A DNA stretch of 64,000 bases from Bostrychus sinensis. Its lineage: Eukaryota > Chordata > Actinopteri > Gobiiformes > Eleotridae. Below, piece by piece: positions 10,427-22,000 of this stretch. The position numbers and the translations under genes are program-made. The stretch's first letter is position 1. The number at the start of each line of letters is the position of its first letter. The notes under the pieces were generated by a model. The model saw only the letters and a list, made by a program, of their open reading frames with translations. It had not been told where the DNA came from and searched no databases. The stretch lies in contig CM036255.1 of the NCBI GenBank assembly GCA_020698575.1, positions 18,404,501-18,468,500 on the forward strand, given 5' to 3'.

Positions 10427-13323
10427 GTGAGATTCACACACAGCCCAGTACAACCTAACCATTATACAGTTAATGCTATAAAACCTTATTTGAAAGACAG
10501 CTTTTATTGAAAAATACTACCATATAAGGTGAAAGGTGAAATGATGCAAGCCTGCTGCAGTTTACTCCATGTGTTGCTGGCAAAAGCCTGGCCTGAAATA
10601 CCCCAAGGATGAGCCCAAATGAGAGACCAGATGAGATACTCAAACCACACTGGGATGTGCCTTGGACAGCACACACTATTTTTCTTCTCTCCCTCATTTA
10701 TCCTCCCACCTTAATCCTGTGGAAATGGCTTATTAGTGGAAGAGAAGCGAGCAGAGATTTATGGAGGGAGAGTTTTTATCTGTGCAGTGTTTCTAAGAGT
10801 CACCAGTGGAGGTCTGCAGCATTCACAGCTCATTATCCTGGCTCTGTCTAATTCAGAGTGTGTTTACAATTAAACTTCACACTTCAAATTATGTGATTCA
10901 CAGTGCTGAGTATGCAGGCTCGTCTGCACAAATGCACATCATGTATAATTGCTGAAAAAATATTTGTAATCACAATGTAGGCTCACAGATGCAATAATTT
11001 TTCATGCATGTTCAAATCCCTCCAACCGCAGCAGCCCAGTGCTACCTGACAAGACAAGGATCTAGAGAGTAAAAATATTTCAGGTGTTTATTTATTTCAG
11101 TTGTGATGATTATGGTTTACGGTGAATGAACACCAAAACTGAGGTTATAAATTGAGCTGCAAAATATGTGCACTATAAATGGTTAATGTTAAAATTGCAA
11201 TGAGGAGGGGATTTGTAAAATAGATCCTTTACAGTTTGGCCTGAAAACAGGAATTCCTGCTGCATGGCTTTCCATACTGCACTATCTGGAGATACTATAT
11301 GTATCATGGTATAAATGCCACAATACTATATATTATATAGCAAAGTTGATACACCACTACATGCATAACACTTTATGAAATACATTTTATTAATCAGAAC
11401 AGTCACACCAGACATATGCAGTACATGTGCAATACACATCACATCAGAACACTGCTTGTAGGATTTTTTTTAATAAACTATAATTTTGAAAGGATGTTTA
11501 CATTGAATACAAAAGCAAGCTGATGACTAAAAATTACTTTTTAAAAATCAGTAAGATTGTTATCAGCATTATATTCCATAATTGCAATATTTTCCAGTCG
11601 AATCAACATTTTATTAGACCGCTTGTATAGTCAGTCACAGGCTCACGTCATTGCGATAATTCTTCATGCATATTCAAATTCCTACAGCAGGGCTCTGCAG
11701 AGATGAAGCAACTGACAGAACAAGGACCTAGAGAGAGAGAGAGAGACAATCAAGAAGACAGGCAAAGAAGAAGCCACAGTGCCTTGCCAAAAAAACGTCC
11801 AGAGGCATTTGGAGGCACTGTCACACTAGCTGGGCTTTTCTCTAGTAGATCCATCTCTCACAGGAAGAGAACCTTTTAGGCAAGGTCACTGAAGGAGCTA
11901 GAAGCAGAGCTGGAATAAGACAAGACACAGCTATGCCACTCAATATAAGCCTTTATTTTTATCATCTGGCAGATAGACATCTTCATTTGGGTTAGAAAGC
12001 TAATGGCTGGTCTAACTCTATGCTACAGTATGGTAATGCAGTTGGTAATTGCAGAGCTGACAGTCCTAATAGGGAAATGCATGCAAGACCAGGCTGCACA
12101 CTGAGAAGTCATTAGCCATATTAGTTCTTCTAAGATGTGTCACAGAGAAACAGTGTGGTGCTGCCTCCATGGAGGTTCAGAAGGAATAATACACATCATG
12201 AATGTAGCTGTAGATATTCTAGAAATGTATTGAGCTATGTATGTCACCAAATTAGAATAAAATGAAAAAGTCAGTTTATTTCCTTGGTTCAGTTTATATT
12301 ATATAGATTCAGTGCACACAGAGAAAAACATATGTTGATTTTTAACATTTTTAAAATGTTTTTTATCGCATCACTAAAAATAATGTAACTTTTCCACAAT
12401 ATTCTAATTTGCTGATGTGCAAATGTGATGATTTACTGGGGATTGTGACAAAAGAGCTGCACAATATCAGGAAACACCCACCACAAAACACTGATGTCAG
12501 TATTGACAGGTTGAGTAGAAGGATTTGGGGATTACTTGATCAGACTGGCCTGCAAACCATGCATTTCCAGCACATGGATTGCCATAATATTTGTATTTTA
12601 GGCTGTCTTTGGTATATGGCTTTGTATTTTAATATTGTGAAAAAAAAGTTTTGATATATTGTGCAGCTCTAGTAACACAAATGTCTGCAGGGCTAACTTT
12701 GATGGGAAGTAACACCCCCATCTCTTGTCTTTTCTGTGTTTCTTTCTTTTCTCTCTACTGCTCTTCTACCCCCTTTATGCTGCCCTTTTCTGCTCTCCTC
12801 ATTTCCTTGAGGTATGGTAGCCAATGGCATCCTCCCTCTCTGCTGTGCGCAGACCAATCATCTCACTCCGTTCTGTCCCATGAACACCCCCCGCTCCATT
12901 ATTCCCACAGTGCACTGGCTTGTGACGCATGCAGCACGTTGTGACAGTGACTGCAAGGCTGTGAATTCAGGATTTACAATCACAATATCACCTCAATAAC
13001 AGAATGTACTTAGTTTGAATAGTTGGATTTGGACTGTTTCTCTTTACCTCATGTTTACTCTTTCCTGTATGAATCCTACAGTCTAAATATTTTGGCAGAC
13101 TTGCTACTTATGATCTACTTTCATTTTCTGGCAAATACCATGTTTTTATTCTACATCTTAGCATACCATAAATGGACTGGGTGACATGACTCTCATTTTT
13201 TCATCTCAATAAGTAAACATATTTTTGACCCCAGTGACAAAGTGGTTACCACACTGGTAAAGCAAAAGGACCTGGGCACAGTAGTAGTAATAATAACAGT
13301 AATAATAGTAATAATAGTAATAA

Positions 13324-13376
<53 letters not shown>

Positions 13377-15290
13377 ATAGTAATAGTAATAGTAATAGTA
13401 GTAATAGTAGTAATAGTAGTAATAGCCATAGGCATCATTAGCACTATTAGTATTAGTAGCAGTAGTGCTGGTATCAACAATACTAGAACATTTTGCTGTG
13501 CCTGTAAAAAAACATCTTTCAAAAGTAATTTACAGCTGTCCCAGACCTTTAGTTTTTTGTTGTTGGAGTCAGAAGTCAGTTTTAGTTAACATCTGTCAAA
13601 TATCTATATTAGCTCAATAGATGTTAGAAGATAATACAAGAATGTGTACGCTTTACACCAATGCTTGCTACTAATGCTTGAGATCGCAAAGTACGCTAAC
13701 CCACTGCTAATCATTACATTTTACATGCACTTTTTGCTTCTACTCACACAGTTACATTTTGCTGTGATTTTAATATTGTCTTGTGCTCTGTGAAATATGT
13801 AGAGCCAATAGGAAGCATGTCATCTATGGAGGTGAATGTGGACATGTTGGAGCAGATGGACCTGATGGACATGTCCGACCATGAGGCTCTGGATGTTTTT
13901 CTGCACTCGGGAGGAGAGGACAATAGTGCTGCCTCGCCAGTTGCAGGTAGACACTACAACTTTGTGTGAATGTGAAAAAGTGTGTCTTTATGTTACTTGG
14001 CACTGATGCAAGGATATGTATGGCAAAAATCAGACAGCCATATCTCAACATCTGGTTACAGCTAGATTTTATCTGTTTATCACAAGGAGTTTGTGAAGCT
14101 GTATTTGTGGGCAGGTTTAAATTCAATCTGTAATGTGCTGAGAATTAATTATGTTCATAATCTGAGTACGACTGTATTTTAACTCTGGTCATAGGGCTAC
14201 ACAGCTATAGCTTGATGTTTAAAATGTGTTTTTTCCCCCATGCCCTCATGGTTGTTCTGCCCATCTGGGACAATGGTGTAAAGCCTTTTTGGACAAGATT
14301 ACCAAATAATATCACGATTTGCACTATTCTTACCAAATTTACTTACAGTTACTACATGCAGCCACCAGATATCACTATTTGACCACTACTGACTTGAAGA
14401 CTTTTTTTTTTCCAATACCATTTTACAGATATTTCTGTTTATAAACATAAACTGAAAATATTTCTTTTGAGTGGTTCGCGCTCTCTAAGCAAGGAGATTG
14501 TGGGTTTGATCCCCAGGCTCCCTCCCACCCTCCAATTGCAAAATTGTTTAGGTGAATTGGTGACTCTGAGTTGCCCTTAGTGAATGAATGTGAGATGTGA
14601 AATGGTTGTGTATGATTCCCAGTGTCAGCCCTGTGACTTACTATTGGCCATTGTCCAGGGTGTACCCCACCTCAGGCCAACAGTTGCTGGGATAGGCTCC
14701 AGCCACTCATCGATCAGAAATAAGCAGTAAAAAAAAAAAAAGAAGAAGGAGGAAATAATGAATGATTGTTACTATTCTGAACTCCAACTAACTTGCATAA
14801 TGTCCTTCTTTTACCTGCAGCCGGCGTCCTGAGATTGCCAGTAAATAGTAAATGGTGATAAAAAATGTAATTGTTGGCACTTTATTTGGGACTTGCACCA
14901 ACACTGAAAGAGTGAATATCATTGCAGAGGTATCAATCTGTTTATATAAACAACTGCTGTGACATCTGTTTTTTCAAAGTTCCTGACGTGGAGTCGTTCA
15001 CCACAGAGATCAGCCTCCAGGTGCCGACACAGGCCGAGCTGCGCCACAAGCTTTGCTCTCTGTCTTCGACCTGCACCGACTCGGCCAGCCAGGACACTGA
15101 GGCGGGCGAGGAGGACGAGGAGGATGAGGACGACAGTGGGGAACAGGGGGACGGCAGGAGACCTCCTGTGGTGGTCACTCTGGATGATGAGGAGGTGCAT
15201 CCTGACACAGCGCTAGTTGATCAGGTCGATCACCATGACGACCAGAGCAGCAGCAGCAAGGACTGTACGGGCAGCAGGCCGAAGGTTTGA
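10259..15290 (+). CDS. dtnbp1: Dysbindin (dystrobrevin-binding protein 1), C-terminal part, three coding exons
   Basis: Dysbindin is a coiled-coil subunit of the cytoplasmic BLOC-1 complex, which works in endosome-to-lysosome-related-organelle traffic, and it binds dystrobrevin. Three exons (10259-10426, 13803-13946, 14980-15290) join with matching phases (all phase 1) to encode about the last 206 residues, ending at TGA 15288-15290. The first exon carries the family block KLKERQKFFEEAFQQDMEQY followed by LSTGYLQIAERRE. The second gives PIGSMSSMEVNVDMLEQMDL, a near match to mammalian dysbindin. The third is the low-complexity, acidic PEST-like tail. Human dysbindin has 351 residues, so roughly the first 40-45% (N-terminal region and most of the coiled coil) lies upstream of the window. 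The tail-to-tail neighbour is jarid2, as in human. Paralogue (a or b) is not resolved. The identity is very sure; exact splice sites come from reading GT/AG and phase. Confidence 0.97.
12453..12670. mobile_element. Short hAT-like MITE (AGAGCTGCACAATAT ends)
   Basis: A perfect 15-base inverted repeat, AGAGCTGCACAATAT, at 12453-12467 and 12656-12670 bounds 218 bases. Flanks gtgacaaa and (one base off) gtaacaca agree at six of eight positions, so the target duplication is decayed. Non-coding. Confidence 0.7.
13240..13280 (+). mobile_element. Truncated head of the same SINE-type family
   Basis: agtggttaccacactggtaa followed by agcaaaaggacctgggcac resembles the head agtggttagcactg...agcaagaaggtcctggg of the 47880-48245 family. 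The (AGT)n microsatellite starts directly after it, a common way for such repeats to seed microsatellites. Confidence 0.4.
13280..13465 (+). repeat. (AGT)n / (AAT)n compound trinucleotide microsatellite
   Basis: Pure (TAG)n in the centre (about 13325-13375) flanked by mixed aatagt units. It reads as long Val or Thr runs in two strands, which are artefacts and not genes. About 335 bases upstream of a dtnbp1 exon. Confidence 0.95.
13803..13946 (+). CDS. dtnbp1: dtnbp1 exon: EPIGSMSSMEVNVDMLEQMD
   Basis: The acceptor AG is at 13801-13802 and the donor gtag at 13947. The exon is 144 nt, phase 1 to phase 1. It completes the Glu of RRE and encodes PIGSMSSMEVNVDMLEQMDL, then MDMSDHEALDVFLHSGGEDN and SAASPVA. 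This is the most conserved C-terminal block of the dysbindin domain family. In human it precedes the variable tail and is the last part shared by the isoforms. Confidence 0.96.
14469..14741 (+). mobile_element. tRNA-like SINE-type repeat, degraded
   Basis: Starts gagtggttcgcgctctctaa and has a B-box-like gggtttgatcccc near 14502-14514. Then comes the teleost repeat body: attggtgactctgagttgcc, gtccagggtgtaccccacct, gggataggctccagccactc. It ends in an A13 tail at about 14729-14741. Related to 47880-48245. Same strand as dtnbp1. Confidence 0.7.
14821..14858 (+). CDS. dtnbp1: Possible alternative last exon of dtnbp1 (short tail isoform)
   Basis: A strong pyrimidine tract and acceptor (tccttcttttacctgcag, ending 14820) lie 160 bases before the accepted last-exon splice site. 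Splicing the phase-1 exon ending at 13946 to 14821 would give Ala-Gly-Val-Leu-Arg-Leu-Pro-Val-Asn-Ser-Lys-Trp and then TGA at 14856-14858. That would make a dysbindin lacking the acidic tail. Mammals have a dysbindin isoform with a different, short C-terminus, so the idea is plausible, but nothing in the sequence proves use. Confidence 0.25.
14980..15290 (+). CDS. dtnbp1: dtnbp1 last coding exon: acidic PEST-like tail and stop
   Basis: The acceptor is ttttttcaaag at 14969-14979; the first two bases complete a Val codon. The exon encodes VPDVESFTTEISLQVPTQAE (human ...NEITLQVPNPSE), a Ser/Thr patch with STCTDSASQD (human STCTDSATRD), an acidic run of Glu/Asp around 15107-15140, and DDEEVHPDTALV (human SDEEEVQVDTALA). 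TGA is at 15288-15290. The tail is low complexity and mostly disordered; in mammals the matching region is the PEST domain absent from one isoform. Confidence 0.95.
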
Positions 15291-16778
15291 TCCCCAGATG
15301 GACTCTACACAAACAGCTGCCAAACACACACACCCCTGGCTACATGACAAAGAAAATAATGTGAAACTTTAAGGTTGCACTAACTGCCACACAATGTGCC
15401 ATATCAGACCACAGTTTACTACACTAGGGAATACTTTATACCAAATATACTTATCTTATTAAGTATGAAAAATTAGACTTCATACATGGAAATTGTTACT
15501 GATCTCAGCATTTTTTAAATAATTGCTAGAGCTAAAACAGAGGGAGTAAGTTCACCGCTTTCGTATTTCAGATCAATTTAAAATATATAATATTGCCTAA
15601 CATAATATTACAAAAAATATGTTGATGTGGATTAATCTTAATGTTTAATGCTGAACACCTGTCTGAAGTCTCAACATATTACAATTTGTCCCCAAGTTAA
15701 ACTGTGTGACTTAAGCCATAAGTATTTAGGCTGAGTTTTAGTTTTATAACATTATCATTTGTGACTATATGAATAGAAATTCAAGAGTAGAAACAAAACA
15801 TGCCATTAGCTGTCAGGTTCAAACCCCTGAAATTGCCACAGAACATCAGTACAATCTAAACTATTATAAGATCTGATGGTACTATATGTCTGGTATTATT
15901 GCAACACATTGCAAATTAGAGCTACCATTAACATGGTTGGCTAGTTGGCTGGTTGACATTATCTATTTTTCATTATTAATTTTTCAAACGTTAAATCATT
16001 GTTACAAAATACAATAGAAGACATCAAACAAGTTCAAGCAATGAGTAACATTTTACATGACCACGAAGCCATTTGAATGGTTCCCTAACCGAAAACATGT
16101 CTCCCAAAAGTTACATAAAGTTGCTTTAGCATTATACTCATTTGATTTTATAATACCAGACAGTAAATGTGTATTGAACTGTGGCCTGATGATCAGGTTT
16201 GGGACGACCACACGACCATCACACACATTACACTATGGAGAGTGACCCTTTGCCATTCCTTTGACCAATACACTGGGGTCAGCTTCTCCATTACAAAATG
16301 GACCAAATTCCTGTTGAGACTGTGTGCTATGCACTGGACATTACAGAAGGCTGAACCATCCCCACATTTTGGTACAGACTTGTTGATGTGTGTGTGTGTG
16401 ATGTGACAGCATTTACCCCATGACCTCATTTTTCCTTCCTATGATCCTTAACTTGATAGTAAATGTTTCTGTTTTAATCTCATCTAAATACTGCAGAATG
16501 AAGTGTGGAGGACTTACAGATTTGTGTGCTGCCAGTGAGAGAATGGATAATGAAAGAATGGCTTTTCTGTTTGGGAAGATATTCTATCTGCAAATATGAT
16601 TATTAGTTCAATGTTTTTGAATTGAAAAATTATGAAAAGCAATATCAGTGTTTTACTGAAAGTAAATGACTTTTGAAGGCCAAGTGTTGAGTGGTTCTTT
16701 ATTATTGAGGGCTAATTTTCTATTGCATCAAAGAGACACAAAAGTTGCAAAGGAGTGACAGTGAATTGTCTGTAAGTT

Positions 16779-16784
16779 TTTATT
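16779..16784 (-). terminator. Candidate poly(A) signal for jarid2 (AATAAA)
   Basis: AATAAA on the - strand, followed downstream (toward lower coordinates) by a T/GT-rich run (tttgtgtctcttt, near 16730-16742). It would give jarid2 a 3' UTR of about 2.06 kb. A second - strand AATAAA lies at 16698-16703 and another at 17456-17461, so the choice is not certain. Confidence 0.45.
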
Positions 16785-16876
16785 AAACCTTAAGTACAAA
16801 CTCCAAAAGTAAAAAACTGTCAAATATAACCAACATGAGTCTTTCCAAGTGGAGGGAAAGGCCGAGAGCCGGCACT

Positions 16877-16886
16877 AATAAATAAA
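16877..16886 (+). terminator. Candidate poly(A) signal for dtnbp1 (AATAAATAAA)
   Basis: Two overlapping AATAAA hexamers at 16877-16882 and 16881-16886 on the + strand, with a GT-rich element about 20-35 bases downstream. This is the best placed + strand signal after the dtnbp1 stop. If used, the transcript would overlap the jarid2 3' UTR on the other strand. Confidence 0.4.
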
Positions 16887-18836
16887 GTCACCAGAGACCC
16901 CACTGTGAGTAGTTGATATTGTAGAAAATGGAAGAAACAACAGAAATATGATCAGAACAAACAAAAGGATCCATCAGAATAAAATATATTGTAAGGCCAT
17001 AAAAACTTGACAACCACTTTTTTATGTTGAAAACACCCGACTTGGTTTATCATTAAATAGTCCTAAAACAGTTCAGTCTTCTGCGAGGGACAACAACCAA
17101 CAAACGGGATTATAGGATTTCCTTGACAGTCACCACTGGCAAGCTCAGTGCAACATGAGTAGCTACTACATTTGTGTGGAATTTTCAGTAATGAAAATGT
17201 AAAAATCCTTTTTTTTTCCTCAACATCTCTTTTTTTCCCTTTTCTTTAAAAAAGTAAAGCTAAACAAACAAAACTAGAATGGGGGCAGTCATTGGCTACT
17301 CAATATCTTCTTTCTTAGTGATATAAGCAGCACTTAAATTTTTTATACACGTTTACCAGAGCAACCCTGTAAGCATCAAACTCACGGATGAAGAAAGGGA
17401 AATGTAAGGCTTTTTCTTCATCAAGCACTCTCTTCAAAACTCTCCTTTATTCCTTCTTTTCTTCCTAAACCCCAGAAAAAGGCTCAAGTATTTAAAGAAA
17501 TTTACAGGATTATGTACAAAAATGATGTTTTGTTTGTGTTGGACTTCTCCTTGCTCTAAAATCACTCATAATAAACTGGGGAAGAGAAACAAATAAAAAG
17601 TCAAAAGCCAAAAAAAAAAAAGAAAAAAAGAGTGAGAAACAAGAAAACAAAACTTGAATTTGATATTTCACATTTTACACTCTTGTCTAGTGGCTCTACT
17701 CGAGATAACACATCAGATCAAAGGTAAAAAACACAAAATAATAATATAATATAATAATTAATGTTTACTGGTACAGATGAAACAAGAGACTGGAAGAATG
17801 GAATGTTAACACGATTGCACATCTAGAATCAGAAACGCCTGAAAGCCTTTCTGCCCTGTGGGACGGGAGTGCGCCAGATAGCATTTGCCACCACGATTAG
17901 CCGCCAACAGGCGCTAACTCCCAGATTTTTACTTTTGTGTTGTTATACAGTAATTATAACCAACAGCACCATTAAGAATGGATCTCCTCGCTACGCATCA
18001 GGCACAGTTTCACTCACTAGCGAAGGAGGGTCCCTCCACACGAACAGGAAGTGAGGTGAGCTACACCTCTGCCCCCTTACACATCCACCACTGAACAGAA
18101 ACATCCACAATGACCAAAAACAAAATACACAGAAGATGTCTCGCAAAAAACAAAACTAGCAAAAAGCTAAAAATTCAAAATAGAAAAAAAACAAAACAAA
18201 AAAAAACAATAGCCAAACCAACAATAAAACCAACAGTCTGTCTTTCAAGTTTTTACCTCGCGTCACCAAGCCCCCGTTTTTATACAACCCAGGAGCTGCA
18301 TCAAGAACAAGTTAAATCAATACAAGGACTCTTCTTCCTTAAAATAAGGACAGAGAGAAACTTTGGGTAACTACTTGATGTCACTTTCAGAAACAAGGGG
18401 GAAAATAAAGGCCTCCTTTTCTTTAGTCCCGTGTTCACAGTAGAGTGATGAGAAGGAGTCGACAGGAGTGAGGGACGTGATGCAAGAAAAAGGGAAAAAA
18501 TGTAACCCTTCTCAGTAGAAAGGGGTACGGGGTCCACAAAACCTTCCTGTGAACTTTTTAATGCTTGTGATTCTAATAAAACAAACTAAAGGTCTGGGGA
18601 AATCTAAAAACATCAAGAATAAAACTTCTTTCACACTAGTGCAAAAAAGACATCTTGCTTTACTTTTTTCTACAAACAAAGCTGTCACACTAAAAGGACG
18701 TGGGAGTCTATAGGAAGGAAGGGACGGTGATTTTGAAAGCTTAAAAACAACAGGTTTTAAATATAAGATGAGTGATAGTGATCCTGCATCATGTCACGAA
18801 CAAAGGTGGGTGTAAGGGGGGACGGGGTGGACCCTC

Positions 18837-19058
18837 TCAGGACACGGCTGCTGTTTTGGGCAAGTGGCTTGATGACAGTCGGGCCAAGGACACCTCCACA
18901 GTGGCACGCTTCCGGGGTCCGCGCTTGGCCGGAGACGCTTTGGCGGGACTCAAGCCATGGCAGGGGTCACCCACTCCCACTCCCACCACTCCCAGAGCAC
19001 CACTGCTCTTCAACCCGACCCGTTCACAGACCTGGTTCACCAAACTGTTGATTTGCTC
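18837..19058 (-). CDS. jarid2: jarid2 last coding exon: basic C-terminal tail
   Basis: Acceptor ttgattcag; 222 nt including TGA at 18837-18839. Encodes EQINSLVNQVCERVGLKSSG, a Gly/Val-rich linker, SPAKASPAKRGPRKRATVEV, SLARLSSSHLPKTAAVS. The PKRGPRKRATVDV block of human is clearly present; the GVVGVGVGDP insert is not. Confidence 0.96.
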   Translation of the reverse strand, partial: EQINSLVNQVCERVGLKSSGALGVVGVGVGDPCHGLSPAKASPAKRGPRKRATVEVSLARLSSSHLPKTAAVS

Positions 19059-22000
19059 CTGAATCAAAAAGACAAAAATTGAAGATTAATTCATTACTTT
19101 TGCCAATAAAAATACCTTTACACAAGAGCAATTACTTGGTTTCAGTAGGTTGTTTACACACAAAGCACCAAAGCACCAGCATCAATACATAAAATGGTAG
19201 GGAAAATGGTGAGTTTCTGTTGCTTAACTACAGGGTGTTGTGGAAAACAGTCTAAGTCCAAACATAATGAAATTATGTAGCTCAAACTATAAGCACTTGT
19301 CTCCCCCTTCTGGACAGATCAAAAATTGCACACTTAAGTGCAACAGTGAGAAATGAAGTAGCAGCTCACCTCATCGTATCGATACATCATCTTGAGGCCT
19401 CGGCAGGACTTGTGCTTCTCCACATACCGCAGAGCACACTCCAGACAGAAGACCACATTGTCCGTTTCCTGGACCACCTGAAAAATTCGACAGACGTGCA
19501 CTCAAATACATACTGAAGCAATTGTTTGGCTATTTTTAGGCCACAGAAGGATAAGTAAGGTTGTATTGATATATCAAGCACATTATAGGACAAACAGCCA
19601 ACAATATTTAAAGAAACTAAATTATGATCAGTCAGTCCTTAGATGAACTTGTGAACTCACCATAGACAGGTAGCAGAGATGCTGGCAGATCTGGCAGCGT
19701 CTCTCGGAGGACTCCAGTGCTAGCCACTTGCCGCGGGGTTTCTTGCGGGCCTCAGCTGGCCCCAGGCTGCTGTCATGGGTGCCATAGCGGGCTGAGGACA
19801 GCAAACCTGCCTTGTAAAGTTCCTGCCGTTGGCGCATCTCTATATTCCTATAAGATATGAAAGATACTCATTAGAATAGAGCTGGCTGTGCTCGGAGCAT
19901 TTTCAATTCATAAACCTAGCATTCATGCTGTAATCTGATAAACTGTAAGTGTTGTACCTGAGGTCTTTGAGAAGGGCGGAGATGGTGGTGAGGAGAAGGC
20001 CATTGTCCCTCTTGGACTCTGCTGTGGCAATCTGGTACAGTAGCTTCTCCATGGAGAAGGGTTTGGCTATACGACGGCATTTCAGGTCCTGTGCAGAAGA
20101 AGGACATTTTATTTTTAATATGAACGTCAGAGTAATTAACCAAAAGGCTTGAGGCATTATTTATACTCTCTCAATTACAACAGGGTAGAGCAGGCAGACC
20201 TTCAGAGTGAGAGAATAAAATTATCCAGCAAAGATGCTGGAATTGGATCAATATTTCCCATTTTTTCATCATCTGAAAAGCACCCACCATTTGTCCAACC
20301 TTTTAAGACCTTGCAGAGCACACTGTATGAAAGTCATATTACCCTAGAGGATAATCTGTGCCCTGGTTAAGGATATGTGGGCATTGTGAACACATACATA
20401 ACTCTGTCTCAGTAATGCACATAATGACAGTAGGGAACATTTTCCTCTCTTGTATTAAGGCCATAATGAGGTCCGAAGGCTTTTTCATGATCACCAAATA
20501 TCTAAACATTCCCTCTGGGGAGACAGCTGCAATTACTCCTTAAGCTTCAATACAGCTGATTAAGAGATAATGCTGTGGTTCCAAGCTCATTTATCCTTTC
20601 ATTTTAATTTATCTGTGTGGCTCTGCAGTCAGCTTCATGTTAATCATAGTTTTAACTGCAGTGCCCACATGGGGCTGGTGTTGAAGCACTAACATTTAGT
20701 AATGAAAATACTGACCTTTGCGGCCTGGTAGCCCAGGTTCATCCAGCGTGGCGTAGCAAAGTAGACTGTCTCCGACACACTGTAGCCGCAGCACACTTTA
20801 GAGACAAAGGCACCAGGGAAGCAGACCACAAACTGACCACTCCTCTGGACCGTACGGTAAACCTTGATGCCTTCACGGCACAGCACCTCTGGAGAAATCT
20901 GGAATCAAAGACATGTAGTTGAGCTAAATATAGTGGATGATATTGTATAAATACTGAAATTGACAAAACACTGACCATAATGTTCTTCTCCAGCATTTCT
21001 AATCCTGGAGTGCCATTGGCCTGAAGCAGTGTATGGACCACTTTGTCCAGCTTTGCCTTTTCCTCAGCAGGGATAGAATACCTGAGAGCAACAACACATT
21101 TTAGAGGCATTCTCTTAGCCACTTTATTTATCCTATTCACCTATTAAAAAGCATTAAAGAGGACCTGCTTACCAAATGCAATCAGCACCAGTGTGTAAGT
21201 AATCAATATATGGAAGGCGGTTTTGGTCTCGAGACCAGCATGAGGTAGAAAAAACCATGCCAATGTTTAGCCAGGGAATGGTCACCCCTATGGGTCAAAA
21301 CACAATAATTATTTATGAGTGCAGACAAACAACAGCAGTAATAACTTTTTATGCACAGTATACTAGTCTTACCAGGCACAGCACCAAGATGTCTCAGAAT
21401 GGATCCCGAATTATTAGGAAGGACAGTGAGGTTCCATCCATGTCTAATAGTAAATAAAATTACTTATTTAGGACACCTCTAGTGTGGACTCATAATTTCC
21501 AAATTGTATAAAAAACTTACTTGGAAAATGGCTCTGACTTTCCAGTGGGAAAACCACTCCCATGTGTACTGGTGTCCACCTTCCCACAATGCACTGCCAC
21601 ATGACTGTCCCTCTGTTCGACGAGCCGCCAGTACTCTTGCTACAGGAGACAATAATCACAAAATAAGTTAAGTGCATGTAAGTCAAAGATAAGTAAACAT
21701 ACTACTAAACTACTAACTATACATATTGTTATGGGATATTAGCAGCTTGGGGAGATGTCAGATATTTCACTGTTTTTGTTATATTATTAACCTCGACATC
21801 AGCAGCTCCCGGTTCCTTGTTAAAGCACATGGTCATAGTGTTCCGGGCTATCCTGAAGAAGTTAGTCAAAGACACAGATTTCCCCTGCAACAAAAATAAA
21901 ATGTAAAAATCCTCATCAAAGGAACGGTATGCATACAGAATTACACACAAATATAGTGTCTGTTACAGCAACATAATTTAGTATGATCTATGTTCACAAA

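Larger units (their letters stand above)
10427..13802 (+). other. dtnbp1 intron
   Basis: Intron between two dysbindin exons; AT-rich. Holds a small hAT-like MITE (12453-12670), a truncated tRNA-like SINE piece (about 13240-13280) and a long AGT/AAT trinucleotide microsatellite (13280-13465). No coding sequence seen. Confidence 0.85.
13947..14979 (+). other. dtnbp1 intron with SINE
   Basis: Last dtnbp1 intron. Holds a SINE-like repeat (14469-14741) and, just before the last exon, a second good acceptor at 14820 (see the possible alternative exon). Confidence 0.85.
15291..16886 (+). other. dtnbp1: dtnbp1 3' UTR (end uncertain)
   Basis: AT-rich, non-coding sequence follows the stop. No AATAAA is seen on the + strand between 15291 and 16780. 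The first candidates are ATTAAA at 16782-16787 and the overlapping AATAAA pair at 16877-16886, the latter followed by a TG-rich stretch (tgtgagtagttgatattgt). The real end could be either of these. Confidence 0.5.
16779..18836 (-). other. jarid2: jarid2 3' UTR (end uncertain)
   Basis: Region after the jarid2 stop, read on the - strand. It has no recognisable coding sequence and no recognised repeat family, and contains T-rich tracts on the transcript strand (A-rich on +, for example around 17580-17640 and 18160-18215). The lack of interspersed repeats, unlike the introns, fits a transcribed UTR. The limit is set by the AATAAA at 16779-16784 and is an inference. Confidence 0.5.

Noticed and set aside
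13193..13589. Open frames of poly-Val (+) and poly-Thr (-)
   Set aside because: They are translations of the AGT/AAT microsatellite.
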